Part shown: piece after piece, positions 45,305 through 57,436 of the stretch
How positions within the stretch are numbered: position 1 is the first letter of the stretch
Layout: each line of letters starts with the position of its first letter
Assembly: GCA_022453515.1 (NCBI GenBank)
Contig: JAJNNY010000005.1
Location: 124,001-188,000 of the forward strand
Length of the DNA stretch: 64,000 nt
Origin: Astrocystis sublimbata
Lineage: Eukaryota > Ascomycota > Sordariomycetes > Xylariales > Xylariaceae
Direction: 5' to 3'
Position numbers and translations under genes: made by a program
Notes under the pieces: generated by a model
Database searches by the model: none
Told to the model about the DNA's origin: nothing
The model's input: the letters and a program-made list of their open reading frames with translations, nothing else

Positions 45305-47038
45305 TTAGAGCCCACGACGTCCATGGTTGTGACGATGAACGTGGTCGCGAGCCTTCCTGACCTTCTGCGGCGCCGGGCCGGGGACTGTCACGGTCGTAAC
45401 TGAATCCTCTGTCACAAAGACGACTGGTTGCATCCATACAATTTCTTCCACGAGGTCACCGTTGGTGATTGTCTGGGTACTGACCACATCATAAGAAACA
45501 CCCGGCTCGGACGTTGCTTGGGGGGCAGAAGTGGTGGTGGGCACAATGGAAGTTGTGGGTGCGCTGAAAGAGCTTCTCGTGGATGTAACAGCGTCGGCGG
45601 CGCCGAAGTCAGGTGCAGAGGGGGCGGCCACGGTTGGGGTCTCGATGAACGCGCCGCCCGCTGGGACTTCAGACGTGGCAGCAGGTGTGGAGGTGGCAAA
45701 GGTAGAGGGAGTAGATATCGATGTGGATGAGCTGCTAGAGGGCGTGACAGTTGATGGAGCATCACCACCACCAAAAACGTCACCGATCATGCTCGTGAGC
45801 TGATCGAGATGGCCACTAGGAGGGGTGGCTGACTCAGGCCCGTCCTGGATCTGCACATTACCGGGCAGTTGCTTCAAAGCCTTTCCATCATCATTCTCGG
45901 CGGCTAGCATCAACGGTTTCTTGTACTTGCATTCTTGCTGCTCTGACTCCGACTGCAAAGGTCCATTGCTAGTGAAAAGGCCACAGTCCGTAAGAGCTCC
46001 GGATGGATTGGTGCAAGTCTCAATGGCTTCTTGCAGGAACTCGGGAGCCCATCCCGTCATGAAGTCACCGTGGTAGCCAAAGCCTGTTCTGTCGCCGTTG
46101 GAAACGACAAAGGAGCCACTCTTGCCCTTGAATTTCTCTGAGCCCGTGTCCCAAATGGTCTCGTAGAAGAGAGTAACAAGGCGCTGGGTGTGGGTGTCGG
46201 GGCAGTTACCATTGCCAACCAAGTCGGGATAGGCAACGTGGCTCTTGTGGTCTTTACTGTCTGTCTCGCCGTTCCAGCATGATGGGAACATAAGCTCAAA
46301 GCGAATACCATCAGGGCAGTTCGCGTCGGTGAAAGACTTGTCCGGCAGATAGTGACGATATAGTGAGGCCTCGGGGTCTTTCTTGTAGTCCAGGCAGTTA
46401 AAGCCAATAGCTCGTTGTTCTAGGTCAGACTGGCCAGTTTGCTTGAGACCAGCCCAGTTGGACTGGGGAGGATCAGGAGAGTGAGGGTCTCCGACCGTGT
46501 ATTCACGGCGGTAGTTGTTTCCGGCAATCATCTTGAACCCAGGAGGGTAAGCTGTCACATTGTCGCCACGAAGAAGGTAGTAGCTGTAGATAGTTTAGTG
46601 CATGCAGCTCGAGGGTCGCTTCCACGATTGGAACTTACGCAAGCATTCCACCAACTTGGGGAACAGGCGTGTACTCGCCAGTGGCATCATCGTGGAAGTA
46701 AACAGCTGGGGTCCAATAGGCGGACTTGTCCTGCTTGACAGCACATGATGTGCAATCGCCATTGACGAGATCATCATAGCCCGAATCGAGGCTGAAACCT
46801 GCCATGCTATCAGTCTTGTCCCCTGGGGCATCAAAAATAAAAGCGCAGTAAGCGGTACAAATTACAACTTACCAGAAGATCCGTGGGAGGTGTGGGCATG
46901 GGCGGCGACCTTGTTAAAGTCCATGATAGGGTCAATACGATCCAGTCCAGTGATGCCACGGCACTCCATGCGCCAGAAGGCCTCTGTCACCGATGACATG
47001 CCAAGAATGGCCAACGCAGCCAGAGATCTAGAAGCCAT
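45305..47038 (-). CDS. DUF1996-family secreted/cell-surface protein
   Basis: Exons 47038-46873, 46798-46639 and 46583-45305 give 534 residues. The start is chosen so that a signal peptide (MASRSLAALAILGMSSVTEA) begins the protein; an earlier in-frame ATG would place charged residues before it. The DUF1996 domain follows directly: FWRMECRGITGLDRIDP, HAHTSHGSSGFS restored across intron 1, CTSCAVKQDKSAYWTP, GGMLAYYLLRG restored across intron 2, then FELMFPSCWNG, HVAYPD and TGFGYHGDFMTGW. Conserved cysteines and histidines are present. The last 190 residues are Ser/Thr/Pro/Ala-rich and probably O-glycosylated, ending in a basic tail, with no clear GPI signal. Secreted fungal members are wall-associated or act on plant material; the activity is unknown. 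Confidence 0.88.
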
Positions 47039-50000
47039 TTTGACTTTGATAGAGAAAACTGATGCTTGAATAGCTGGTGATGGGACTTTCAATCTTGCGA
47101 TAACAATAATGCCTTTGCGCTAGTCGGGTCTTTTGAGTTCTGCCGAGAAGCCCGATACAAAATTGAATCGCCTTGGTGATTTACCAATATCAGAGAACGA
47201 TTGTGAGTCGCGTCCGGACGCTGGCTAGATTGGTAGACAACCTAGGTGGGTTGAGTGCGCAACGCGACGAAGTCCTACTCGCAACGTTCAGCTGCTTGCG
47301 CAACAAGCGAGTAAATGAAAAGACGAACGGCCTCAAGTGTTGATATGTATCGACGTTGATGGCGCAAACACGCGATTGTTCGAGTATCCAAGCCTGTTGG
47401 CTGCCAGCACCTAGGGGAACTTAATACTGTGTCAGGTGAGGCTTGGATGTGCGCTTGCGTAGAGAGTCGGCGGATTGAAACGAATGCGATCAACACAGGC
47501 CGAGATGCGGTAGGGAACGAAATGACCAGCAATCTGGAACTACCGAAAATCAGGGTTCAGACTGAGGATCGAGATGTAGTATAAGGAGCGTGGTGGCAGG
47601 AGGCCGTTGGAGTGTAGAGAGTGAATGACAAGATGGAATGTGGGACGTGGGAAATCGAGGTGGTAGGTGATATTGAAAGGCAGAAGCGACCGGCTGGGTG
47701 GTGCAGCAGAAAAGGGAGAGCGGCCGTGGAGGCAGGGTGCCCATGCCTTAGACAGGCTCGACAGGCACTGATCAGTGATTGATTTGCCAAAGGGAAGTCG
47801 TGGTGGGCGAGGTGGGTGCGGAGTTGCGAGGTCGAGCAGGGCTTGGTGCAGGTCACTGTGGCTAGCCGGTACCTCCTTCCCAGGCCCCCAGGAGAAGGCG
47901 GGGCCGGGCTGGGTCCCCGGCAAGGTACCTGCTAGTACCTGCTACTACGAGTAGTCCCTACCACACTTCTGTCTTAGTGCTCCTTCTAAGAACCTCAGTT
48001 CCTCCGAGCCCTTTGGTAACTAAACGGGCGGGGTGGTCGGGCATGTTTAACGTGGCACCTTCGGTAGTCCAATCCGAGCCCAGTTGGTGCTGTTCATGAG
48101 TCAAACAGGCTGTGATTAAGACAAACATTGTATTGCAAGATAATCAAGCCCCTCCCAAGAACTGAATAGCCTAGCTGAATAATTTGAACTGTTCTGCTCC
48201 TACCAAGGTACAGCCTGCCAGGTCCATGACTTGCGGTTTATACCTAAGAGGTATGTGTTCATGCCCAGAAAGTGCTTAGCAGAAAAGGACGTCGCCTCTG
48301 ACCTGGCGAAGGAAGTGTGCACTTTTCCACCAACCTTGCCTTGCCACACACAAACAGGGAACATGTTGTGCTATGCGCATGGCCCAAGAGCATCAATTAT
48401 CTGGTTGGAGTGATGTAAGAATTATCTAAGAATAGTGCCCTTTAGGTCGACAAAGCAGCCTTATAGGATACTGTATATTCTCAAGGAAACCCTCAAGGAT
48501 TTTCTTGCTGTTAAAACATGAAATAAATTAAGGTCAGCTTTGACCACCACACCCAGGCGAACTGTAAGTGTGAGTGGTTCTCTTAGTTTCAGGTACATGC
48601 ATTCTCATTGTTGCCCCGGGTACCCCTAATGCAGGTACAGTGAGCGTGTCGCAGGGACCTGCAGCAGCCAAGGATGTCCCTGACTTCCCAAATCGTTCAT
48701 TGCTGTAGGTCCTATGTAGGTCATGGTGCTAGGCACGTGGCACATTAATCGCTAAGGAACATGTACAAGGAAGAAGGATCTGACTGCTACTCGTACGTAC
48801 ATATGTAGTCATTTGTTGTTGAGAAATTACTTCCATTTAGGGCATGTATTTCTTATTGTTATAGTACGTTTTGGTTCTGCCACTGGCACCCTTTGGGCTA
48901 TGCTTTGGCGGAAGCTGAATGTTTGAACCAATTGGAAGCCAGCCAGGATTGAAGTCAGTCAGCAGGTACCCAAGTAGATACCAATACGATCTTAGGATCT
49001 ACAGCTAGCCTTTATCTCGTGGGATCATGTGGCGCTTTTGGTGAGATTCGGATGGCCAGGCACATCTCTTGAGTTGGTGGATTATCCCAATTACCGGAAC
49101 CCAATTACTCGATTGGTGCAAACAGCGCGAATAAGGTTCCTAGCTCGCGTCCGCCTTGCCTACTGTTGTATGATGTACATGCCCAGCCGTGCTTATCTCA
49201 GATGTGTTCGAGGTGTTTACTATTCCTGACAGATCCCACCTCGCCTACGGCGATTGCGCAAAGTCAGCAAATTCCTTCTTGCAAGTCTAGTGGTGACTAT
49301 GCAGGTAGCGTCCGCGTCGGTGTTGCAGATCGTAGTTTGGTTGGGGAAGGGGTTCCAGTCTCCATGGGTTCTAAGTGGTCAGTACTACGTCACAGGAGAG
49401 AATAGCATAGCACGATCGTCCCTCCCGCCCCATTTTAGACCCGCTTCTGGTCGTACATCCAGGCCATGCCGCGATACATCATCTACCTGCCTGCACATCG
49501 CAATGTTTGGTAAACTTACAGTATTTGCTAGATTCGCCGTGTATCTACCGGGCGAGCCGGGCCTATCAACTACATATGTTCTGGCTGGGAGCCCCTTTCT
49601 TGCCTTTTTGGAGATTCACCTCCACTTGTTATGATGCTAGATCCCCAGATTCTGGTTGAGTCCTTCAGACAAGACCTCTCGCTCCCATTAACATTGCGCT
49701 TTACGCTACGCTTCTCTCTGGGCAGGTGGCAGGCTCCCAGATAGGAGGTACATGTACCTAGCCCGCCGAGATGGGGAAGTCATGTACTGCCCCCACCAAG
49801 GTACTTGCGTAGCGCTAGGCGCTACATCCGGCTGGCCACAGGTACAGATCCATTACCGTGGATGCGTGGCCACCTGTAGGTTCATACGTCCATTGCTGCG
49901 CATCATCAAGCATGCTTCCATTAGTTTTTGTTAATCATGGTTGTTTGTCGCAGGCACCTCGCCTCTTCTTTCTTCAATCGCGAGTTGTAGGCCAGTTGTA

Positions 50001-52231
50001 GAAATAGTGAGGGGGCAAGCGCAATCCAAGGGACAAGGCCTGGGATGGAATGCGTTTCAGATCATCTGGCTCCTGGAGGCGTGACCCTGCCTGGCCAATC
50101 AGCTGCGTTTGCGCCGGTGAATGATTGCCGTCTTGGGAAAGCATGGCATGGTCAAGTCAGGCCCAGGCATGGGTCTGCATGTTTGGCTAGAGTCATTCTG
50201 GCTAACGCGACAACTTTAATTTTTCCTCCCAACCCAACCGAGCAACACTTCAATTCCAAGTGCCGACCTGTGTGTGGTAACATCGACAACGAATGTCCAC
50301 AGAGCCGATGTTGGTTGGATACACAACAACAAGTCCGTCCCATGTTGACCCTACAGGTACTAGTACAGCTCATTATTGTTGCACATAATAGATCATCACA
50401 AAGCTTGTCTCGAGTGTACATTTATTTGATGATCGATGCAGCGCAAACGCCTCCATATCCAATTGCGCAAAGTACACTTCGCGATGGGGCTGCAAAATTG
50501 ATTTGTTACATAGTAGAGGCTACGAAGCCTGAGTGCCTGACTCGATGGGTTATTTGCTTCTCGTTATCGCCGCATGCTTCTCCCCATGAGTGGAAGTAGC
50601 CGGAGACACCACGTATCTCGTAAAAGCCTGTTCACCGCCATTGTCCATCCTTCCATCTCGGCCAATTGTGACACTGCGTCGTGTGACCGGACACGTACTG
50701 ACAATGAAATGCCCGCTGATTGGAGAAGCTCCGTCCACGATCCTCTCCGTCGGGTCCTCCATATGAGCGAGTTTCCAATTGCGCGACCAGGGATTACTTA
50801 CTTCGGCCTGGACACGTCTATACGGCTCATTTGGTGTTCCCGATTTATATGAATGTGCAACGTAGCCGGCTCCTGTCTCGCCTGTGTCTTGCGATTTTCT
50901 AGTTGTCAGTTCCGCTGGCTGCCAACCCCTTGAAGTGATGCTCAGCACACAGTCACAATGTGCCTCTGGCATCGAGGGCAGCCAACCATGGTCTCCAATT
51001 CTACTCACCTTCCAGACATACTTCAGTGTCTATCAATGAGAACTTCTGTAAAAGTGGCAAGAACAAATCGAATCTGCCGGCCACTTTTCACTGCCCATCC
51101 GGTTATCTCTCGGCTCAGGGGCCGGGAACCAACCATAGGTAGCTCTAATGGATTGGTATTTGGGCGAATCATCTTTTCAATGGGCATGACGTGTTAGAAC
51201 CTGCCATCGGCCTAGATTGTTGCATCCTGGATCCCAATAAGCGAACGCCGTTTCAAGACGTAGCATGTATACAGCTGGTCACTTTCGAATTCATTCTATC
51301 GCCCATCTTGCTAATATTGCGATTTCTCCTCGGGTTATCTTTCAATTGGGGAAAATCAAGCAGTTACTTCACTTGACCATCTGACTTGGGTCCGTCTCGC
51401 ATATACAGATAGGTAATGAATGTATCACTGCATAACTTGATACTAGAGGGCACAAGCACGAGTGAACCCTACCCCTCGGCCAGAAAAGAAAATCTTGTAT
51501 ACTTGATCAACCTAGAGGCTCTTAACAATCACTATCAAAGGCCGGACTGGGCTGGCCTAGCGGTAAATATAACAAACATACTTACTGTCGATAATATCGT
51601 TTCAATACCTAGGTGGCGGTGGTTCGATTCCCTCGACGGCCGAACCTCCTTTTTCTTTTCCTTTTGCTTCATCTCTTACCTACCATGCTATGCTAAATAG
51701 CAGACATGAACATCCATGCCCTATTTATGAATATCGGCTTGATTAATCATGCTGCTAGCTACTATTTCAGACTTTAGACAGACGTAGATGGCTGACAACA
51801 AACTCCAGCTATTGTGTCTTTTATAACAGAAAAGTGCTAATATTAAAAGGCTATTGCTAAGGGGAGCTGGTGATGGATGATGCGAGAGAAAGATGAGCTG
51901 GAATAATTGGGGCCTGTGCAGGCAGAAACATCCCCAGGCACCCTGACCTTGGTGTGCCTGGGCTTGTTCCCAGAGGCGGCCTCGGCGGCTATTAGCTGAC
52001 AGCCACAGCTCCATATTAAGTCAGCCCTCCCCATTGGATCAAAGTGCTTCATGTCAGCCACACTGTGTTTAGTATGCATGGAGAGTCGAGCGAGACCCAC
52101 GCATGCCACGATGCGCCAGAGGTAGGCGATGCCAAGTATCAAGTCCCACGCCGGCGGAATCATTTATCTAGCCAAAGCCTACGGCACACCTTGGTTATCT
52201 GATATGACGAGGCACATATCTACATGTCAGC
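47039..52231. other. 5.2-kb interval without recognised protein genes
   Basis: The longest gene-free stretch in the window. Frames up to 184 codons exist (for instance 50045-50599) but show no domains, no consistent codon use and no splice partners. It holds the promoters of the DUF1996 gene (left) and SWA2 (right). The only structured signal I found is a tRNA-like Pol III promoter signature at 51553-51654. Confidence 0.45.
51540..51654 (+). other. tRNA-like Pol III type-2 signature (degenerate)
   Basis: An A-box match (TGGCCTAGCGG, 51553-51563) and a perfect B-box (GGTTCGATTCC, 51621-51631) lie 57 bp apart. A run of five T at 51650-51654, the usual Pol III stop, follows. GGCCG at 51540-51544 pairs with CGGCC before the T run, but a normal 7-bp acceptor stem and D arm do not form. 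This may be a decayed tRNA, a tRNA-derived SINE fragment or another Pol III transcript. Confidence 0.35.
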
Positions 52232-55045
52232 ATGGATGATCTGACGGGACTGGACTGGTCGTCAGCCAGCCCTGCCAATGGCAACGGCAACGGCAACGGC
52301 AACAGGCCGCCGCCCATGAACGCCATGAGCCCGCCCGCCATGTATCCAACCCTCCGCCCGACTCCGTCGCCCCAGCCCTCCGGCCGCTCGACCCCTTTAT
52401 CGGCCCAGACCTCCGCAGGTCCGACCACGAAACCGGCGGCTCCCAAGGCCGCTGCGGACAGCTTCAGCAACCTGGTCAACTTCGGCGCCACCAAGAGCAA
52501 TGCCAACCTCAGTCTTCGGGAACGACAGGAACAACTCGCGGCGGAGAAGCGACAGAAGGAAGACGAGGAAAGACAACGGCTCGCGAGCCAATATGGAGGT
52601 GGCCAGTTTTGGGATGCGATCGGTCAAGGATCCAATCCTGCTTCACGAACCATGTCGCCGGCCATCCCGCCGCCTGCTGGCGCAACAGGCGCCGCCAATG
52701 GACAAAACAAGGTCGATGACGACGACGATTTGTTTGCCGCCTTTCAGCGCGATACCAAGGTCGACAACTCGAGCCACTACCCTCCACCGCCACTACCACA
52801 TTCTAGGACAAGCACTCCTGCCAGCACCGCCAAACTCGACCTTTCGAACGCTAATGCCTGGAAGAGTACACCGGCAGCCGGCGGGGACGAGCTCTTCGAT
52901 GATGATGACGACCCTTTTGGCCTCAGCCAGCTGAAGCCCAAAGCTCAAAGCCAGCCACCGTCGCAACCAACACCAGATGTAGGAGACGATTTTGATTTCC
53001 TTGGGGATCTGGGGAAGCCCGTGGAAGCTGTTCGGTCCAAGGCGGAAGCATCTGAGCCAAGGCGGCAGCCCGGTAAACCAATCGACGACTCCGAGTCGGA
53101 TTCCGAACCTGAACCTGAAGTATCTTCTGCGCGTCCTGATTCGGACCCATTCGACAAGGCTGTAGCCGAACTAGTCGATATGGGTTTTACGGCAGAAAAC
53201 GCAAGGCGTGGTCTAACTGAAAGCGGTGCCAGACTTAACGTGCAAGCTGCAGTCGGCTGGTTATTGGACGATGCCCACAGGCAGGCCCGTAACAACCAGA
53301 ACGCGCCAGATCCCCTGTCTGAGCACAGGAGAGGAGAAGGTAGCCGCCCTAGAAACAATCGTGGACCCGCAAGAACAAGAGACGACCAAGCCGGGGGAGC
53401 CCCCTCGCGCGGAGATTCGCAGTCTCCAGCTCAAATGGACGAGCTCTCTAAAAGAGCTGCTGCCATGGGTCAGAGCTTCTTCAAAACAGCAAACTCGCTG
53501 TGGAAAACCGGACAAAAGCAGGTGCAAAAAGCTGTGGCCGACTTTCAACAAGATGGCGGCGACCCAAATCAGCCGAAGTGGATGCGGAATGCGCAAGAAG
53601 AAAGACCACCACCTAGGAGACAAACGTCTCCGACTGCGACTGATGAGGCCTTGATGCTCGAGTCCGGTGGGAGGCCGCAGAGACAACAGTCCCAGCATAG
53701 CTCGGCACAGCGCAGCAACACCCGCGAGCACTCCCCCGCCTTGCCTTCCAGGCCGTCTAGCCAAGCGAACGCACCTAGATGGCAACAATCCGTGCCGACA
53801 GGCTCTATAGACCCACGAGCAAGATTAAAGAAACAGGCAGTAGAAGAGGAGAGTGCTCAAGCATACGTGAGTCCAGCGCGGAGGAAGAAGACTACGCCAA
53901 AACCTGAGCCGGAGCCGGAGGTCGATCTTCTCTTTGGTTCAGCAGGACCATTACCCACCCCGCCAGAAACTCGGCGCTCTCAACAACCTTCGCCTGCACC
54001 CAAACCAACGTCACGAAGTGCATCAAGGCCCACGAGTACAAGGCCTCCCGCGCCGACAAGAAACATACCAACTGTATCTTCAACAGTCCTACAAACCTCG
54101 ACTCGGAACCGTCTAGATGGAACAGCACATTTTAAGCGTGGCGACTACGATGCTGCGCACACGTCATATACCAATTCGCTATCGGGCATACCCCAAGACC
54201 ATCCCATTTGCATTGTCATACTTACCAACCGGGCGTTGACCTCATTAAAGACTGGCAGCCCTAAGCAGGCAGTCAGTGATGCTGATAGCGCCCTTAAAAT
54301 CATTGGCCCTTCACATGGCGAAGGCGAGAGTGTAGCGCTACCTGATGGTGAAACGCGTGATATGAAAGATTTGTACGGCAAAGCGCTCAGCCGAAAAGCA
54401 GAGGCTCTCGAGCAAATGGAGAAATGGGCAGATGCAGGAAGCGTATGGCAACAATGCGTCGAAGCCGGCGTGGGGGGTGCATATGCAGTCGCAGGTAGGC
54501 AGCGATGTCAGAAAGCCGTGGCACCCAAGCCAAAAGTTGCACCTCGACCAGCCCAGACTCAAAAGCCCCGGCCTAAGCCCTCTGCTATGTCCGATCTCAC
54601 ACCTCAGAAGAGCTCGGAGGCTGTTCAGCGACTACGTGAGGCTAATAAGGCAGCCGAAGCCGCTGATGATGAGAAGTTTGCAATTGGGGAAAAGGTCGAT
54701 GCTCGAATCGCTGCTTGGCGAGACGGGAAGAGGGATAACCTACGAGCTCTTTTGGGCAGCATGGACCAGGTCTTGTGGGAGAATAGCGGCTGGAAGAAGG
54801 TGGGTTTGCACGAGCTGGTGATCGCCAACAAGGTCAAGATCCACTACATGAAGGCGATCGCGAAATGCCATCCTGACAAGGTGAGTACTAGCCATCAATA
54901 CATTGCCACATTATCCAACTGCGGTGCTAATGACCAAAATCAGCTCCCGCAAGACGCAACCACCGAGACGAGACTCATTGCAGCCACCGTATTTGCAACT
55001 CTGAATGAGAGCTGGGATAAGTTCAAAGCCGATAACGGATTATGA
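52232..55045 (+). CDS. SWA2: Auxilin-like clathrin uncoating factor (UBA, TPR, J domain)
   Basis: Exons 52232-54880 and 54944-55045 give 916 residues. The protein recruits Hsp70 to strip clathrin from vesicles. Domains in order: a disordered N-terminus with an NG repeat (residues about 17-24) and acidic DDDDLF and DDDDPFGL motifs, probably clathrin-binding; a UBA domain at about 305-350 (AVAELVDMGFTAENARRGL); a Pro/Gln/Ser-rich linker; TPR repeats at about 630-760 (LDGTAHFKRGDYDAAHTSY); a C-terminal J domain from about 830 with the HPDK motif (His880-Lys883) directly before the intron and ending in LNESWDKFKADNGL. This is the Swa2 arrangement. The single 63-nt intron is a multiple of three without stops, so retention would insert 21 residues right after HPDK. 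Confidence 0.93.
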   Translation: MDDLTGLDWSSASPANGNGNGNGNRPPPMNAMSPPAMYPTLRPTPSPQPSGRSTPLSAQTSAGPTTKPAAPKAAADSFSNLVNFGATKSNANLSLRERQEQLAAEKRQKEDEERQRLASQYGGGQFWDAIGQGSNPASRTMSPAIPPPAGATGAANGQNKVDDDDDLFAAFQRDTKVDNSSHYPPPPLPHSRTSTPASTAKLDLSNANAWKSTPAAGGDELFDDDDDPFGLSQLKPKAQSQPPSQPTPDVGDDFDFLGDLGKPVEAVRSKAEASEPRRQPGKPIDDSESDSEPEPEVSSARPDSDPFDKAVAELVDMGFTAENARRGLTESGARLNVQAAVGWLLDDAHRQARNNQNAPDPLSEHRRGEGSRPRNNRGPARTRDDQAGGAPSRGDSQSPAQMDELSKRAAAMGQSFFKTANSLWKTGQKQVQKAVADFQQDGGDPNQPKWMRNAQEERPPPRRQTSPTATDEALMLESGGRPQRQQSQHSSAQRSNTREHSPALPSRPSSQANAPRWQQSVPTGSIDPRARLKKQAVEEESAQAYVSPARRKKTTPKPEPEPEVDLLFGSAGPLPTPPETRRSQQPSPAPKPTSRSASRPTSTRPPAPTRNIPTVSSTVLQTSTRNRLDGTAHFKRGDYDAAHTSYTNSLSGIPQDHPICIVILTNRALTSLKTGSPKQAVSDADSALKIIGPSHGEGESVALPDGETRDMKDLYGKALSRKAEALEQMEKWADAGSVWQQCVEAGVGGAYAVAGRQRCQKAVAPKPKVAPRPAQTQKPRPKPSAMSDLTPQKSSEAVQRLREANKAAEAADDEKFAIGEKVDARIAAWRDGKRDNLRALLGSMDQVLWENSGWKKVGLHELVIANKVKIHYMKAIAKCHPDKVSTSHQYIATLSNCGANDQNQLPQDATTETRLIAATVFATLNESWDKFKADNGL

Positions 55046-55750
55046 ATAAAATACAAGCAGCGTTATAGATATGAATCTAGATATCATGAATAGATGATGC
55101 CTCGGATGACAACGAGTATCCGGCTTCGAAGCCTAGCCCCTGGACACATAGGGACACCTAGACCCTACTATTAGACTGACAAAGAACAGTGTGCTACTCA
55201 TTATGGCTGGGGCCGTATGTATAAACCTGAAAAGAGTGGCGTATAGTGTGGCAGTTCAACTCTTTGTGCAACCAACAGCGCCATGTCCGGATATCCTTAC
55301 TTGGCAAGCCTGGCAGGCCATTTCCTATAGCGGACAAGCCGTCAAGTTTCAAATACCGCGCCTCAGTGTAGACTGATTCGGCTTCCGAAACTCCAACCTC
55401 CTGTTTCTTGGGCGTGCGTTCAATGATGAAAGTTTCGGACACCTCGTTAGGGTATACCGCATGGCATCCGTTTCGCGTATCACGATACGCTCCCGAGATT
55501 CGGTATCCCGTCCGCTCTGTCCCGAGAGTCGCGGCACTGTATTGTCAGCGGGCGGTGGCATGTTGAGTTTAACATGCAAGTGTGGTCGGAACAATGGGCT
55601 CAAGGACTGCACCAAGGTGGAACTACCAAGAGAACTCAGAGTAGTAGCAATTCTAACTAATAGTCGCAACCATTTATAAAATTCCCTGAATAACATTCCT
55701 TAGTCAACCAACTCCCTTTACAAAAGAAGGCACTAATAGCCCTTTCCCCG
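55046..55750. other. convergent spacer, SWA2 and transporter 3' flanks
   Basis: No gene. Probable 3' UTRs of the two convergent genes. Frames on both strands are short and unsupported. Confidence 0.45.
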
Positions 55751-57436
55751 CTAAACCCGCTCAATAGTATGAGTCTCGATACCATGCTTTTCCAACGCGG
55801 CAGCAGCACCTACCTCGTCCTCCAAAGCATGCGGAACAAGTTGATCACCGAAGAGCTCGTCCATTTGCTCCAAAGTCCGCCCCTTGGTTTCGGGAAAGAA
55901 GAGCCAGTATGACAGAGCCGCAACTAGGTTAAGGACGAAGAACACATAGAAATAACGGAACCCGATCGTGTCGAGGGCCTGGGGGGAGAATTGCGCAAAA
56001 ATGAGGTTTAAAGCCCAGTTGACGAACGTCGTGATCGCGTTCCCCAGCGCCCGGACCTCGACGGGGAAAATCTCAGCTGGGTACACCCAGCTAATGATGC
56101 CGAGGGGAGTGTAGAAGAAGCTAAAAACGAAATTCATGGCTACCATGCTACGCAGCTGGTTCGCGTTGCTGGGGTCGAGGTACTGTGCCTGGACGGCGTT
56201 TACCAGAAGAGCGGCAGCGAGACCAAGACCAGAGATAATGAGAGGCTTGATGCGACCGAAGCGGTCGAGAAGCCAGAGACCGATGGTGCAGTAGATAATG
56301 GACAAGCCACCGCTAATGCCGATGATCATTAGTGATTGTTGGACACCAATGCCTAAGATTTCGTAGATTCTCGGGCCGTAGTAATTGATTACGTTGATAC
56401 CACTGAGGGGTCCGAATGCTTGTACTCCGCATCCTAAAAAGAGTCGTCGCCGCCAAGAGGGCTTGACGAGGATGGACTTCCATGAAATATTTCCGAGCTC
56501 TCGGTCCGCTAGAATGACATCGCGGATTTCGCGGAATTCGAGTTCGATAAGGTGCGGATCTCCGCCACTTCGAAGTTTGTTCAGAGAAGCTCGGGCTTCG
56601 TCGGCGCGGTCTCGCTCAAGAAGCCATCGAGGAGACTCTTGAAAGAAGAAGATACCTCCGACGAGTATCAGGGCCGGGATGATCTGAAAAGCGAGGGGGA
56701 ATCGCCCTGTAAAGAGAAAACGTTGGCACTTGACGAGGAATTCGCTGCAATGTGGTCTGGAAGTCCAGGATGTATCTGGCTAATCACTCACAGGTAAATT
56801 GGCTGTGCGTGAACGAAGTACCGTAGCCGATCCATTGGGCTATGAGAAAGCCCCAGCTCAGCATCCACTGCAAGAGACCCGAAAGACTCCCTCGATACTT
56901 GGCTTTGGCAATTTCTGAGGCGTACATCGGAATGGTTGATGCTGTTGGAGGAAAAAAAGTTAGAACCTGCCATCTTTGGGGAACTTTTGGCTCCCGAATT
57001 AGGTGTCTCAAGTGCATGCAGAATCATACAACATTTAAGAGCAGAACCTTTGCTAAATTGAAGAATACAAGACTCAAATATACTAACTCAGCTGGCCAAC
57101 AGCAAAACCACCTATGAAACGGCCGACAATGAGCATCGGAATATTGACAGCTCCGGATTGAAGAGCGCTTCCAAGTATCGAGATGACAGACGCGACAAAG
57201 ATGATTTTGCGTCGACCAAGTTTATTGGCGAAGACCATGTTGAAAATGGTACCGGCAATTGCGCCGCCCTGGAACGCAGACACGATGCCTCCGGTGATGG
57301 TCGCTGAAGGCTCATTGAAATACTCGACGAACTCGGGGAAGGCTATTGTTGACGTGATGATACCAGAATCGTAGCCAAATAGAAAACCCCCTGTAGACAG
57401 AAACACTGCCGTGAAGATAGTGAGCGCAAGACCCAT
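55751..57436 (-). CDS. MFS sugar transporter (sugar porter family)
   Basis: Exons 57436-57088, 56941-56792 and 56706-55751 give 484 residues. The chosen ATG starts MGLALTIFTAVFLSTGGFLF directly at TM1; the longer upstream frame would add an unconserved leader. Sugar-porter marks are intact: GYDSGIITS after TM1, NKLGRRKI in loop 2-3, GRFIGGFAVGQL at TM4, STIPMYASEIAKAKYRG at TM5 restored across intron 1, FQESPRWLLE after TM6, GINVINYYGPRIYE at TM7, LLDRFGR in loop 8-9, and PAEIFPVEVRALG near TM10. The C-terminus has FFPETKGRTLEQMDELF. It carries a hexose, pentose or similar sugar across the plasma membrane. Divergent pairing with the rhamnosidase gene suggests rhamnose or a rhamnoside as cargo, which is an inference. 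Confidence 0.93.

Noticed and set aside
50045..50599. 184-codon plus-strand frame in the gene desert
   Set aside because: No ordered domain, irregular composition, antisense frames of similar length nearby; not distinguishable from chance.
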